Positions 22,875 through 35,248 of a DNA stretch of 64,000 bases are shown here, piece by piece. The first letter of the stretch is position 1; every line of letters starts with the position of its first letter. Location of the stretch: positions 1,054,001-1,118,000 of the forward strand of contig JAJFZO010000184.1 of NCBI GenBank assembly GCA_021397835.1. The letters run 5' to 3'. A program made the translations under genes and the position numbers. Under the pieces are notes generated by a model. The model did not search any database and had not been told where the DNA came from. It worked only from the letters and a program-made list of their open reading frames with translations. The stretch is from Moringa oleifera. Its lineage: Eukaryota; Streptophyta; Magnoliopsida; Brassicales; Moringaceae.

Positions 22875-22979
22875 GGTGGCACGACCTCATTGGGTCTCTT
22901 TCATTCAAAGTTGATTCAAGATACTTATTAAGATACTCAAAATAATAATAATCATCTTAAATACTTCTAAGAATAAATG

Positions 22980-24640
22980 AAGACTTAGATTTCTAGAAAA
23001 TGTAAATTTTATTGATCAAGGAAAAGAGTTTGTATATCGTAAAAAAAAAAACAACAAAGTAAAAGTACAAAATCTAAGGCCCTGGTTGGGTTGTAGTCTC
23101 AGCCATATTGAGAGCCAAAGATGCAGCTAAAGTTGGGCCTTAAGGAGTAGAACCTGATGTCGCCTATTTTGTGGGCCTTTCAGCCATTTTTTGAGATCAT
23201 CGAGGGAGAGTATATATCTTCAAAAAGGACTCGTAAGAGTTTAGTAGAAGGTGCCACTATACCTATGACAATCCAGGTCAAGATACCAATCTCGCATCTC
23301 CTTAGTCGCCATCTGATCAGCCAGTAAAGTTTGGAGGCATGATTCTCAGTCTTGACTTTATATGTGTTTATCATTCGAAAATCATCCACAGCGTGAAATT
23401 AAGCTACTTTCATTTCTTTTAGATGTTATAGGATAAGCACATTTTTCATTAGCTTATCCTAGCCTCGACATTAGCCTTCACCTAAGCTAATCATAACTTC
23501 ACTTCATCCACCTTTGCCATTGTCTTCCTTAGAAGACTCTTCACCCTTTTGGATTTAACAGTATAGGCATGGACCTTGTTGATGGTATCAACAACTGATT
23601 CGTTAATGACTTTAGCCTCCATCATGAAGTGGTGAAGGCCAATGCTATTATGGTTATACTTATTAGCTAATATAACCATTCTTTTAGCAACCTGCAAATA
23701 GAAAGAAAGCCCAAGTCACTAAGTCTACACCTATTTTCTCACTAAAATAACAAAGTAAAAGGAAAATTCCTGAAGTAGAGCATCGGGCAATCCAAGAAGA
23801 TGTTGTTGTTCTCCCTCTCTAATTACCTTATGTCTTGGGAGAGAGTGTATTTAGTAGCCACTCCTGGACCGGGCTGGATTGATGTATGAAGCCTTCTATT
23901 GGGATGTTTCACTATAGGAGAAATTTCTCCTTTAGAGGGAGAAGCATTGGCTCACCCAAGGGCATTTCCAAGTCATCCACCAAGCCTTAATCCCTTCTTG
24001 ATGGTCAGGGGAGCGATAACCATCATCTTCCCCTTCTTCATGGTAAGGGCATTGCTTTTCAGCCAAACACTAGCCATCTTCCTCTTTTGAGAAGTCCTTG
24101 AGGTCTGACCCTTATGCTGAACTCTAGCAGCAGCTCCATGGGCTAAACCTTCTCTAAGGAAAGGCCTACCCAAAGCCATGTACATTGACTCCCATAATTG
24201 CTCCTCGATAACTTGAGAAACAGTGCATTGGGGCTCCATTTCTGTAAGGTCTACGAAAAAAAAAAGGAAATCAACTCAATAATTAGGTCATCAACAGATG
24301 TGGAAGTCTTATCAAATCGAAAGGTCTTATACTAAGACTTATTGGCTTTAACCATTAACATACTATCACTATTTATGTGTTTCTTAAAACTATCTACACC
24401 CCTTTAATCATAAAGGGAAACACCGATGTGAGATGAATGGACTTTTTTATTATGAGGTTTCCTAGATGATTCAGTCTAGTTATTAAGATATGGATACAAT
24501 TTGGGCTAAGAGGCCCAAAAATATTTTTTAGTCCAACCATTATTGTTGGATGGAAGACTTTTGGAGAACAACTTTGAGCTAGTAATGATGAAGTAATGGA
24601 ATTTGAATTCTGAGTTTTTGTCATCCATATTGACCTTTAG
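22980..24640 (-). pseudogene. Remnant of a gypsy-associated plant ORF (Transposase_28-like with coiled coil), minus strand
   Basis: Read on the minus strand from 24625, segments resemble the plant 'putative gypsy-type transposon' protein: an N-terminal block with KFHYFI...NNNGWTKKYFWAS, a Lys/Arg-rich middle (24239-23973), then a coiled-coil C-terminus (ANKYNHNSIGLHHFMMEAKV..., 23697-23491) and DDFRMINTYKVKTE (23389 on). Stops and shifts are frequent. Proteins of this kind occur as extra open frames of Ty3/gypsy retrotransposons. The assignment rests on partial resemblance. Confidence 0.45.
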
Positions 24641-25400
24641 CTCGAATAATTTAGCCAAAAAGGACAACAAAAAGATCTATATAACCCATGGATATGACCT
24701 TGAAGGTGAAAGCCAACATACAGTACCAATTGTTAAACGTGAGTTAGGAGGGAAAATCCTACATTATTTGTAAATGTTTTGGTAAAAAGGGTGAATGGGT
24801 AAATCCTAGCCTCCCTTGAGGCTATCCTTAAAGACCATGACCTAACCTTTGCAATGGGTCCATGGTCGGTCGGTGGAGAAGGGGACCTTTAATGCTATGT
24901 ATTTGGGGATGGGGAAGTTACTTTAGACCCATTTCAGGTCATCAATTATGTAAATGAAAGGAGTTATGTTCTTGGCCATTGTTCTAAAAGAAAAAGACGA
25001 AGAGAAAAGATTGAAGAACTAAGTTAAGGGATGAAGAACGAAGCAGATGAAAGCTCAGAGCTTTGATTTTGCTAAAGAAGAAGCTAGAGGATTTTGGTTA
25101 CAAGGAAAGCAAAGTGAAAGGGCAAAAGACTTTTTTAAATTGCTTTTAAATTAAACAAATAATTGATTGGGAAAACTAAGATCTAAACACAGTAAATGTG
25201 TGACCTTTCTGCATCTCTAGGCCAAGGTTAATCATGATCTAGCATTAGGCAATAAATGTGTTAGAAAAGACTTTTTGAAAAACAACTTAGTGGAATGTTG
25301 ACGGGGCATTGAAGGTATGGTCAGCCCAACCTTCATCTTTCCCAATAACTCATAGGGATGATATTCCTCAATGTGGGTCGAACTCTTGATCACTCATTAG
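24640..25400. other. Retrotransposon-derived sequence without recognisable gene
   Basis: No reading frame of note. Its position between the minus-strand ORF remnant and an LTR-like promoter suggests untranslated retrotransposon sequence. Confidence 0.35.
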
Positions 25401-26200
25401 GTCACATAACAAAGACAAATCTAGGCTAAACTCTTATCATACATCGAGTTACTCAGTAAAGTCTCAATGAATAAATTCTTAATCATTCATCGGGTCTTTT
25501 AGGACAGTGAAATCTCGATTGTAAGAATTTTAAAATATAATGTGTCATTTATAGTGGAGTATAGGACATTCATCCTTAGAAAAACTTTGCAGCTTTCCAG
25601 AACATGTCCAGAAGCTTCCAAAGCCAAGAAAAAGGAGTACGATACAAGAACTAAGTATCTTTGCATCATAGAGTCATGGTATAGGCCCTTCATTTCTAAT
25701 GAGGCCATACCTATAAATACCTCTCAATCGAAAGAAGTGGGATGAAATTTTTGATCATACAAGAATGATCACCATCCATTGAATAGTGAGAGGAAATCCC
25801 AACCAGATAGTAGTTAGATAGATAGAGACTTTTCAGATTTTTAGAATAGAATTTCTTTCTTTTCTCAAAGAGAAACACTTTTATTTTCTTGTTAAGTTTG
25901 ATGCCTATTCGAAATGTGTAAGACTTTTGTTTCCAATAAGGGTCGCAAATGGCTAATGACATTGTATTAATAGGTAAACTCTATCACTCAACAATCATAT
26001 CTAAATACATAAATGTGGAATGCCAATGTTATCTTTATGCTTTCTTGATACTTTTTTTTTTTAATATTTCTTTAAGTTCTTAATATATTCTTGTTGTAAT
26101 TGGTGTTTCTTTTTTTACTGTTTCTACATTATATATTCATTGTTTATGCACAAACAAATTTAAGAACGAAGTCTACATAAGGACAATCCTCCTATGGAGT
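25400..26200 (+). mobile_element. LTR-like promoter region of a decayed Ty3/gypsy element (gypsy-A)
   Basis: A TATAAATA box at 25712-25719 is followed by a leader of the kind seen in plant LTRs (CCTCTCAATCG...). It lies upstream of gag-like sequence on the same strand. LTR ends and a second LTR copy were not found, so the limits are approximate. Confidence 0.4.
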
Positions 26201-26799
26201 AATGAATAAAATCATTTTATCTTGAGGAGATGGGAGTTACCATTATGGTCTCTTCCTAGTCCTCATCCAAACTATGTCATTCAGAGTGCTTCTTAACAAT
26301 TTCAAGAATCAAAATCTTTCTTTGCATTTCTTTCAACTCAAGAACTTGGTGAAAGCCAACCTTCGGGGTAGTAAAAATAAAATGATCTTGAAAACTAAAT
26401 TTCCGCCATTCATGCATTCTTTAAGAAAAATGTTTTCTCTCTATAATTATATGCTGATTTATATGGGAATCAAGCTTGGATCTTTTTCACCACCCGATTT
26501 ATTATTTTTCATTTTAATTGATTCAAGCGTAATGAGGATAGTAATCCTTATTCCACACGTAATTGACTTATTGACCTTTTCTTTTGCTTAAATTTAATCA
26601 ATGATAAAACTTTTCTTTTGCTTTTCTTTGTTTTTTTTTTTGCCGAAAAATAAGATTTGGAGAAAAACAAAAAAAAAAAAATTCAGTAATCAATCACACC
26701 ATAGAAAAAAAGATTGGCGGCAAGTCCTATTCTTTTTTTAAAAAAATTTTTATAAGCCAATCAAAATAAATTTCAAGATTTACCATTTCTCTTAAGAAG

Positions 26800-29700
26800 A
26801 AACTAATTCTTTTGTATTTTCTCGCGATGGAGAAGCTGAGTGTCTTTTTTTCAACTTTGATCAATCTGTGCCGCATTATGATAACTTGGTGATTCCACTA
26901 GGGATAGAACCTAAAATCTTTGGTTTTATAACGTTAAGTAAAGTTAAAATCAAAAAATTGTTTTTCTTAATCAGGTGAAAATCTAAAATTTCGAGATAGA
27001 TTCCCTTATGTGTTTATTTTCTTTGTTGTTCATTTATTTAATATGCTTTCAAACCATCAAACCAACACACATGTCAAAGTCATTCATTGCATTAACTCTA
27101 TATAGAAGCTAGGTTCTTTGAGGTTGTTTCCCTATTAAGAGGGGTCTAAGAGCTAGTGATTGAAGGGCACCCAATCTTCTTACGCGATGTGGCTCACCCT
27201 ATTCAGATTGAAACCTATGTCTGCTTTCATCACTAAGAAGAAGTTTTCTTTCCAAGTACCTTTACTTAGGTGACTATGGACTATAGGTACCCTTCTCGCT
27301 AAGTTGGCATTAAAGGACGGTTTGGGACCCTTTAGAAAGCTTAAAAACCTGGTAAAACCACATTTTGGGTGACGTCATTGATTGTTAACCTTTCATGTTA
27401 ATTTTTAGGAAGGTCGAACTTAGAAAACCTCAGGTTACAAAAACACTTCTTATAAGACACATACTCTGGTTAGAAGAATCGAACTTAACTATGATTTGTG
27501 TTGACTTTTTCTATTATTTTATCCCTATGCATATGCTGCATGAGATTGACATCGAAAAACCTTTTGACATCGAGCTTTAAACATAATGGATATTTCTAAG
27601 GTCTATCCCTATTTTAGCTAGAATTCTTTTTCATGAAAATATCCTAACCTGACAACTATAACCCTGATGTGGTTATCATGACCCTTTCTCAAGCCGAAAA
27701 ATGGTCCTAGGAAGAGTAAAGGATATTGAATGATGCCTTACCTCGTGGTTTTTAAACAAACTTAAAGAAAATAGTTTCTTTAAGTCTCAAAAGGGATGAT
27801 CTATCAACTCATTATCAATTTTGGGATAAGACTAGTACCCATGATAAGGTCAAGTTTAAAGAACAATTTTGCACCATCGTAGATTTTTTTGGATATTCGG
27901 GTAAAAGAACCCCCGATTAGGGTGGCCGTTAATTTTTGGGACTCTTCTTTCACTATTTCCATTTTAATAATATAGAGCTAGGAATGTTAGGCACTCTTGG
28001 GGTTAATAATCCACAATGTCTTGGGATGTATGTTAAAATTAAGAAACTCAAGTGGATAATCACAATAGTAATCGAAACACTAGGCATACACGAACAAACG
28101 CTCTGACAGCATTGGAGAAACAAAAAAGATAGTCTAAGCATCCCTTTTCAATTTTTTGGAATAACTAATTCGTCAATATAAAGGTAAGGAAGGAAACCAA
28201 TCAAGGTTAGCCCCACATTTTATGGCTTCATCATATGTCTCGAAGCCTCAGGATATGTAAGCATCCATATTGTCCCCTTTTATATGTTTCTTCCGGAGAG
28301 GAAGAAATCATGCCTTTATAATTCTTACTAAGATCGTAAATTCTTTGAACCACGTTAGAAAGACAGGTAAGGGAAGAATTATTGGTTCTTAATGTGTGGC
28401 TTAAAATACAAATGGATTTCTCAATGGGTATACTAAGGGATCCCTTTCATCCATTTCGGGAGTTTGCAAAGATCTAAACAACTAAAAATAGAATTATGCA
28501 TGAGTAGCCTGTTATTCTCTTCATTTTGATGGAGAATGATGTCAGATGGGTGGCTCCATGGCTAAGATATATGTCGTTCCTATTAAAAAGAGGATCCCAA
28601 TCTTCAGTCATTTTGCTTAGTTTCAATCACTAGTAAGGTATGGTCCTCTGATGGTACATAGACAAGTCAGGATTAAATAGTTTATCTCTATCACATGTCG
28701 GTTCTAAGGGAATAGTGAAATAACTAGTTCCAACCAATACTCACAAGTGAGCATGACTGGTGATCCTTTTGCAAGATAGCCTAAAATAAATGGGTAAGGG
28801 AGACCACATTAAGATAAAGGGAGCGGAGGAAGAACTTAGTCTATGACATGCCACTCTTGATGTGGCTTTATCACTATCAGTCTACTTTGATCTTGGTACT
28901 ATTACAAAAAGAACATAGAGAGATAAGAACCAACAAAAGGTTAAAGAGTTAAAATCTCAAAACTTCATTTGCAGCAAAAGATGGAATCACTACAATGTGA
29001 AGCTTTAATTCAAGAGCAGTTAATAAATACCTTAATAATAGAAAGAGATCAATATAGAAAGCATGTAGGATAACTAGAATACTTTATGGCACAATATGAC
29101 TCCTAAGATAGTCAAATTTAGGCCTTAAATTTACAACTCAAAAAAATTGAACATCTGTTTACAAATCAATACTCATTAGGAGGAATCACTTTGAAGAGAG
29201 ATTATGAGAGTCTAATCCAAAATTTGCAAAAGATTGAGCAAAAAAATGACTAGTTAAAGAAAAGAATCAAGATGGATCAGCATTGGATGAAGGATCTCTT
29301 CAAGAAGAGGGAGATTAAAAAATAAGAACATTAGAATCAAATCAACCATCTATTAGCCAAAATTGATCAAGAAAGAAATTATAGGCTAAACCAGATGGTT
29401 GACTTTTAAAAAGAAAGGACTATTTTAACCTTCCTTTAAAAGAAGGACAATTCTGAAAAGAGAAAGGTAAAAAAATCTGCACACAATGGTGTTAAGATAA
29501 GGGACGTTCTGCTCAAGATTCAAGGCATGCTTAGACTTTGATCATACAAATTAAGCAGATTATGAAGGAAGCCTCTAGCTTCAAGCATGAATTATATCAC
29601 GTTGAGGAAGCTATTTCCAAAGATAAGGCTTAGAATTTGTGGGATATATCAATCTTTATTAAAAGGCTACAGTCCTTTTGTAAAAAGTTTTTAATGTATT

Positions 29701-32000
29701 CAATTACGGGCCTTATGTTAGGTACTGTTAGCAAACCATCAATTTTTCAAACTATTGTGCGAGACCTGACATCATATTTTGTATTCACATCTGCAACACT
29801 AACATATCATGCATACATCGACTTTAATAAAATTGAAACATTTTAACAGAATAGGTACGACAAAGCGTCACTCAATCGTTCGAACTTGCAATACTTGATC
29901 TCGAGCTCAGCTATCTAAATTGGAGAAATTGGCCCATATTGAAAGGTTGAAGAAAGCCTGAATAGAAATGCATGAGAGAATGATGAAGAATCATTAACAC
30001 CTCTAGATCTCCATCCAAGATTAGTTTTAATAGATGATGAGTTCCATCAGAGCATTGTTAAAAGGAAAAGCTACCATGGAACCCAAACAAGAGAGGGCCA
30101 TAATCCCCTGAGTTTCATTGTGAGACCTCCCAATCCGGCAGCTACTAAAACATCTTGGAACATAAAATAGCCCCACATCTCGAAGGTGGTGGACAAAGCT
30201 CCTGAAGTTATCCAAGTCTTTGACTTGCATGATCTTATTGAACTAGAGCAATTAGGGATTGGCAACTCTCAGAACAAGGAGCTACTAGCCAAAATCAAAG
30301 GACTAACAAAGCAAATCGGGTTCTTGAAGCAAGAGAAAGAAGCTATGGGGATAAACATCGTCAACTTAAGCGTAATGACCAGCCTGATTATCCCTTCAAA
30401 GTTCAAGACTTTAGAGTTTGACAGATGCAATGGGACACACTGCCCTCGTATTCATTTAAAAATGTTTTTACATAAAATATATGGACATAAGGGGAGCCAA
30501 AAGCTCTTCATCCATTACTTTCAAGATAGCCTCAAGGATGAGGCACTCAAGTGGTATACAAACCTCGAGCCAACTAAGATACAGGGATGGAGAGATCCAG
30601 CCACTGTATTTCTCTTTCAGTATCAACACGTAGAGGGACTCGATCCCATCGAGTCACCTTTTAACACATGAGCATGAAAATAATGAGATAGTCAAAGACT
30701 ATGCAACTCAATGGAGAGAAAACATAGCTCATGTGCAACCTTCTTTAACAAACATTAAGCTCTCCTAAATATTCCTTTAGACATTAAAGCCCCCATTGTA
30801 CAACCGTTTAATTGCAATAGTAAGGGAGAAGTTTATACGGATAATATAAATGGGAGAATTTATTAAGAATGCCCTTTGATTAGGCAAGTTGTAAGATTCT
30901 ACCACAAGGAGAGCTCTCACCTTCAAAAAGAAAGAGGAGGCCAACTTTGTCAACCATCCTATGATCAAGAGGCCCTAAACAACATTCCACACTCATTACT
31001 GTTTTATTCAAACTTAGGATATGCTTAACGAGGTTTATCCTCCAATGCCTCCATCGTTGACACACATGGAAACCTCCATCGTTGGCACACATGGAAACCC
31101 TTTATAGGAACCAACCTTTGAAAAGGCAAAGACCTCCTTTCAACTCGATTCTTATCCCTTGCCAGGAGCTGTACCATCAGATCATAGAGCAAAAACAAGT
31201 GGCGTTAGTATTCATGCAACCCTTGACCTTACCATTTCCCAAATGGTATAATCTTATGGCAATTTTCCCATATCACTTCGAGGCATAAGATCACACCATT
31301 GATAATTTTCTTGCCCTCAAATATCAAGTGTGAAGGTTGATAGACAATGAAATCCTTTCTTTTGAAATCGAAAAGGCCATTAATATGGTCACTAATCCTT
31401 TATCGGCTTACCAAGTAAACATGATTTGTGGGAGGCAAAAGATAAGCCAAAAACCTTCATGATCAGTCATCGCCCATTTGTGGTAAAGGTAAAAGCTCCA
31501 ACTCTACTGAGGAAACATGATGAAGGAGAGAAGATAGCACTTGTTCACTACCCTAAAGTGGTCATAAAATCTAGGCACCTATTAATCAAGCCATGCAGTA
31601 CCTTGGACAAACCTGTCAGCAACCATTGAAAAGGTGGTCAAAAACGTTGCCAAGTCAGTCCATATCACTAGGAGTAGGAGATGCTATGTGCCTCCACCCA
31701 AAGAGCCAAAGCAATCAACTTAGAAAGGGGACCATTTTTAACAAGCAAAATAGGACAAGATTTCTGTTCAACTAGTCTCGAAGGAAGATACAATGGACTT
31801 TAAAGTTCATCCAACATAGTGAGTACACGATCTTGGACTAGTTACAAAAGATCCTAGCAAAGATATCAATGCTGGCACTTATCCTCAACTTAGAGGTATG
31901 GAAAAGATATTAATCGGGAGCATGGAAAAGATTTACAACCATATCACTATGCATAACTTCATCATTTTTTTTCAACGATGAGCTCCTACTAGAAAGCCTC
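26800..32000 (+). pseudogene. Decayed gag region of Ty3/gypsy element gypsy-A
   Basis: Successive fragments on the plus strand follow the gag layout of plant gypsy elements: an N-terminal region at 27000-28900; a coiled coil at 28980-29440 (Gln/Lys/Glu-rich); the capsid core at 30186-30671 (KFKTLEFDRCNGTHCPRIHL, then LFIHYFQDSLKDEALKWYTN); the rest of the capsid at 30675-30960 (EIVKDYATQWRENIAHVQPSL); a segment at 31285-31420 (FLALKYQV...LIDNEILSFE); and the linker before the protease at 31780-31990 (HSEYTILD..., FFNDELLLE). Dozens of stops and shifts break it. No protease or polymerase was recognised downstream. Confidence 0.7.
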
Positions 32001-34100
32001 TCATCATCTTTTCTTTCCTTATCAAAGGTACAAATTTCCTTAGTAAAAGGCTTTGACAAATTGACTAGCTTGTTAACTTGAATGATTGAAGGAATTGATG
32101 CATTCGAAATTGCCTTTCCATTAGAACCTCCTTTAATCTCGTTATCTTAACCACTTGCCAATTGCACATCATTGACCTTCTTAACACCCAAACCACTTTG
32201 GCATCACCAATCCAATCATCTCTTCCATCTGAACCACTATTTCTAAGCCATCTCTTATCACCAAGGTTCACATTTCTCCTCGTTAGAGCTTATATCTAAG
32301 GACCCTACTCCTTTATTTCATTCACTAATAACGAGAATAATAGGTCATAAAATTGATCAAAATTTCCAAGCAAGACATAGAGAAAGTAGAACATGAATAA
32401 CTTTCCATATTTAAACTTCACTATTGACTCTCCTCTAGATGGCTTCCGAATCCTTCTTAAACACTTCAGGGGTTAATGAACATTAATAACTACCTTGTTC
32501 ATGATCTTATATCTAGATTTAGAAATCAAGTTGATAAAAAGGGATCTATGTAGGGATATCACTTTGTTGAAGTTTATGGAAGATAAGAAGATGGTTGCCA
32601 AAAGTCCAAGGACCTCCCTTCAGCACCCGTTTCATATCAACCACCTAAAAGAATTGAAAAAGAAAATGTTAAGAATTCATGTGTCTAATGTTTACCCCTT
32701 TTATTAGCCTCCATATACTTGCCATACAATTCTTCATGACATTAAAACTGATGATGATCTTCACAACCAAGCACTATCTCTTCCTCATCTTTTAAGATAG
32801 GTACATCTTCAAATGATAGATCCATACAAGCAAATGAAGAACAAGAACGCAAAAGAACTCTCACGACATGATAAAACGAAACTCTCAATAAGAAGAGAAA
32901 AACAAAAATTCTTAATAAAGAGAAAATATGTTAACATGTAAAGAACTACTACCACCACATATTTTTATTGACAAATAAAGATCCTTTGCTTTGATTTTGT
33001 CACTTTAATACTTAAGAAGTATTCAATTTTTTAAGTTGTTCAAAGTCAAACTCTTTCCGAAGACATTGTTTTAAATTATGCATTTCTGTGACGATTATAG
33101 TAAATTCTATCACGTTGAAATGATAAACTTCAATAGGACTACAGTAGTTTTAAGTATAATAGTCTTCTTTCTCATTTTGCTAAACCCATACACATTGCAG
33201 TCCTCTCTTTCTTCTTTATCAAATCCAACAAATCACTTATCTCAAAATCAGTTCATTTTTTTCATAATTTATTTGAAAGTCATTCTAGATTATTACAAAA
33301 TAGCTTTGGGCAAGTGTTTTTCTTAAGAGAAACACATACCGATTATCTTATTTTTCAAAATCTCAAATTTCTTTTTTTTTAAAAAAATTATATTTCCGTA
33401 GTTTCTATTTAATTATTGGAGCACATTTTCATTTGGATAAAATTGATTTCATTGTTGTTAAGAAAATTGATTGACTTATTTGCTTTTCTAATTTTTTTAA
33501 ATATCCAAATTATTTATATTATTACTAATTAAATTTCAATTGTCTTTTTTTTTTCAATTGAAAAAGTGATCACCTTTTTTCCCTTTTCAATTCCTTGGTA
33601 TGTAGTGAACTAACTACATTTTCCAATATCAAAGTATCCCTATCATATATCTCACTGTGTCAACAAAAATCTTATGACTCAGGTAATAAACAACGTAAGA
33701 CTGAAGATTTATTCTAATCATTATATCGCTGTTATGTTCTCAAAATTCTTATAATTTATTAAATTCATCTAGGTGATTTTGCGGAGGTTTACCCTCTGTC
33801 AATTTGAAATTAGGTCAAAAACTTCTCTTTCAAGTGAAGACAATTGGACAGTAAAGGCTTTCAAAACTTAAGCCATATACAAGCAACGATCATATCGTTT
33901 ATCACTTCTTCAAGATTAACTTTGTCACTTCAGTTAATAATGATGGTATTACAAGCTTTGTTCATGATTTATACTTTCTTTTGATGTAGAATGACTTACA
34001 TCCAACCTTGTTTCCCTTTCCAGTGATTCCTTCACGTGATATTACCCAAAGATGGTACAATCTTCATTTTACACAAAGCAAAACAAAATGAAATTAACTA
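32000..34100. other. AT-rich interval, no gene recognised
   Basis: Short open frames only (for example 32495-32707 and 33078-33326), none resembling a family I know. Probably further eroded retrotransposon and intergenic sequence. Confidence 0.4.
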
Positions 34101-34129
34101 TTATATAAGGAAACGTGTTCATAACAGGG

Positions 34130-34905
34130 TCAAATTTGCGGAACAGTTGACAATTAAGAAATACATGCAGCACACCCAAAGGCATGCTATTTAGAATCGG
34201 CAAAAGGTCTACATCTACAGAAACTGTTTGAAGTGAAAATGGAAAGTTGATACAAAGTATTACGAAAGGATTTGTGTACGATTTAGATTTACTATACCAA
34301 AAGTTATCATGCCTAGGAAGATTGAATTATTGTCTCTTCATTGTATATGGCAAATAATTCAAGTCATATGCTATTTAATAGCACTGTGATTAAGGATACA
34401 TGAGATTATCGTGACCATAAATTGTATGTTACATATGCATTAACTGTTGACTTATATCCATTGACATTAAAAGAAGAAAATATATTGAGTTTTTTGTTCA
34501 AAAGGTTCTAAAAAAATACTAAGTCCATTGTCCAAAAGGTTGACTTGCTCAAGGATTGTTATTGTTTAGATGGTCAACAGTCATCGAAGAAGGTAAACAT
34601 ATTAACTAATTGAATATTTGCTTAAGATTATTAATTAGCTAAGCATATGATGTTGTTCACATATACTTTATCTTCAGAACAAGGTCAAACGTGCAGAACC
34701 GTAAGGAAATATAATTGACAAATCAACAAGTTCAAAAGCATGCGGCACACTCACCAGCATGTTATTTTCAAGCTGCAGCGAAGGCACTAAATTGAAAAGG
34801 CATTTAGATGGTGCGCCTACTATCTCCAATTCGTCCCTCCAAGTATACAGTCTGTATAAACAAAAGGGCGAGCAGCCAAGTTGCAATGTAGTTGAGTCTT
34901 CCAAC
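34130..34905 (-). pseudogene. Two diverged copies of an unidentified coding-like segment
   Basis: The minus strand at 34904-34674 is open and follows a possible acceptor (TTTCAG then TTGGAAGAC). It reads SPFCLYRLYTWRDELEIVG and ends SVPHAFELVDLSIIFPYG. A diverged copy of the DNA around its 3' part lies at 34135-34205: both carry GGTCAAAYKTGCRGAAC, then a CACACYCAMMRGCATGYTATTT block. I do not recognise the protein. It may be an exon of a lost host gene or of a transposon. It lies 350 bases beyond the LNK stop codon, so part could also be LNK 3' sequence. Confidence 0.3.
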
Positions 34906-35248
34906 TGAAAGATTTACGTGTTTAACTCCACAAAGAAACAATACAGAGACCTGCTCCTGTCGAAGTTAATGAAATTATACAGATACTGTTAAAACTAAGC
35001 CGTGCTAACAAAATGAGTTCTGAGTTCGGTTATACTTATGCCAGCTACTTCAAGGACGTTACACATTCAGACAAAATGAAGCACACCCATGAAACTTCTC
35101 TTTCCAAGCTTTTACTTCTGTTGTTTTTCTTTTTTCCCCCCCTTTACATCAGCTTTTTCATGTAAGGGTTTATCTCGTTATCCTTGCTGTTTGTGTCATT
35201 CTGCAAATCAGCATTTAGAAGACCCATCATCTGGCTGCAGAGTCAAAT

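Noticed and set aside
33078..33326. 82-codon hydrophobic open frame
   Set aside because: A/T-driven composition gives Phe, Leu and Ile; no start context or family match.
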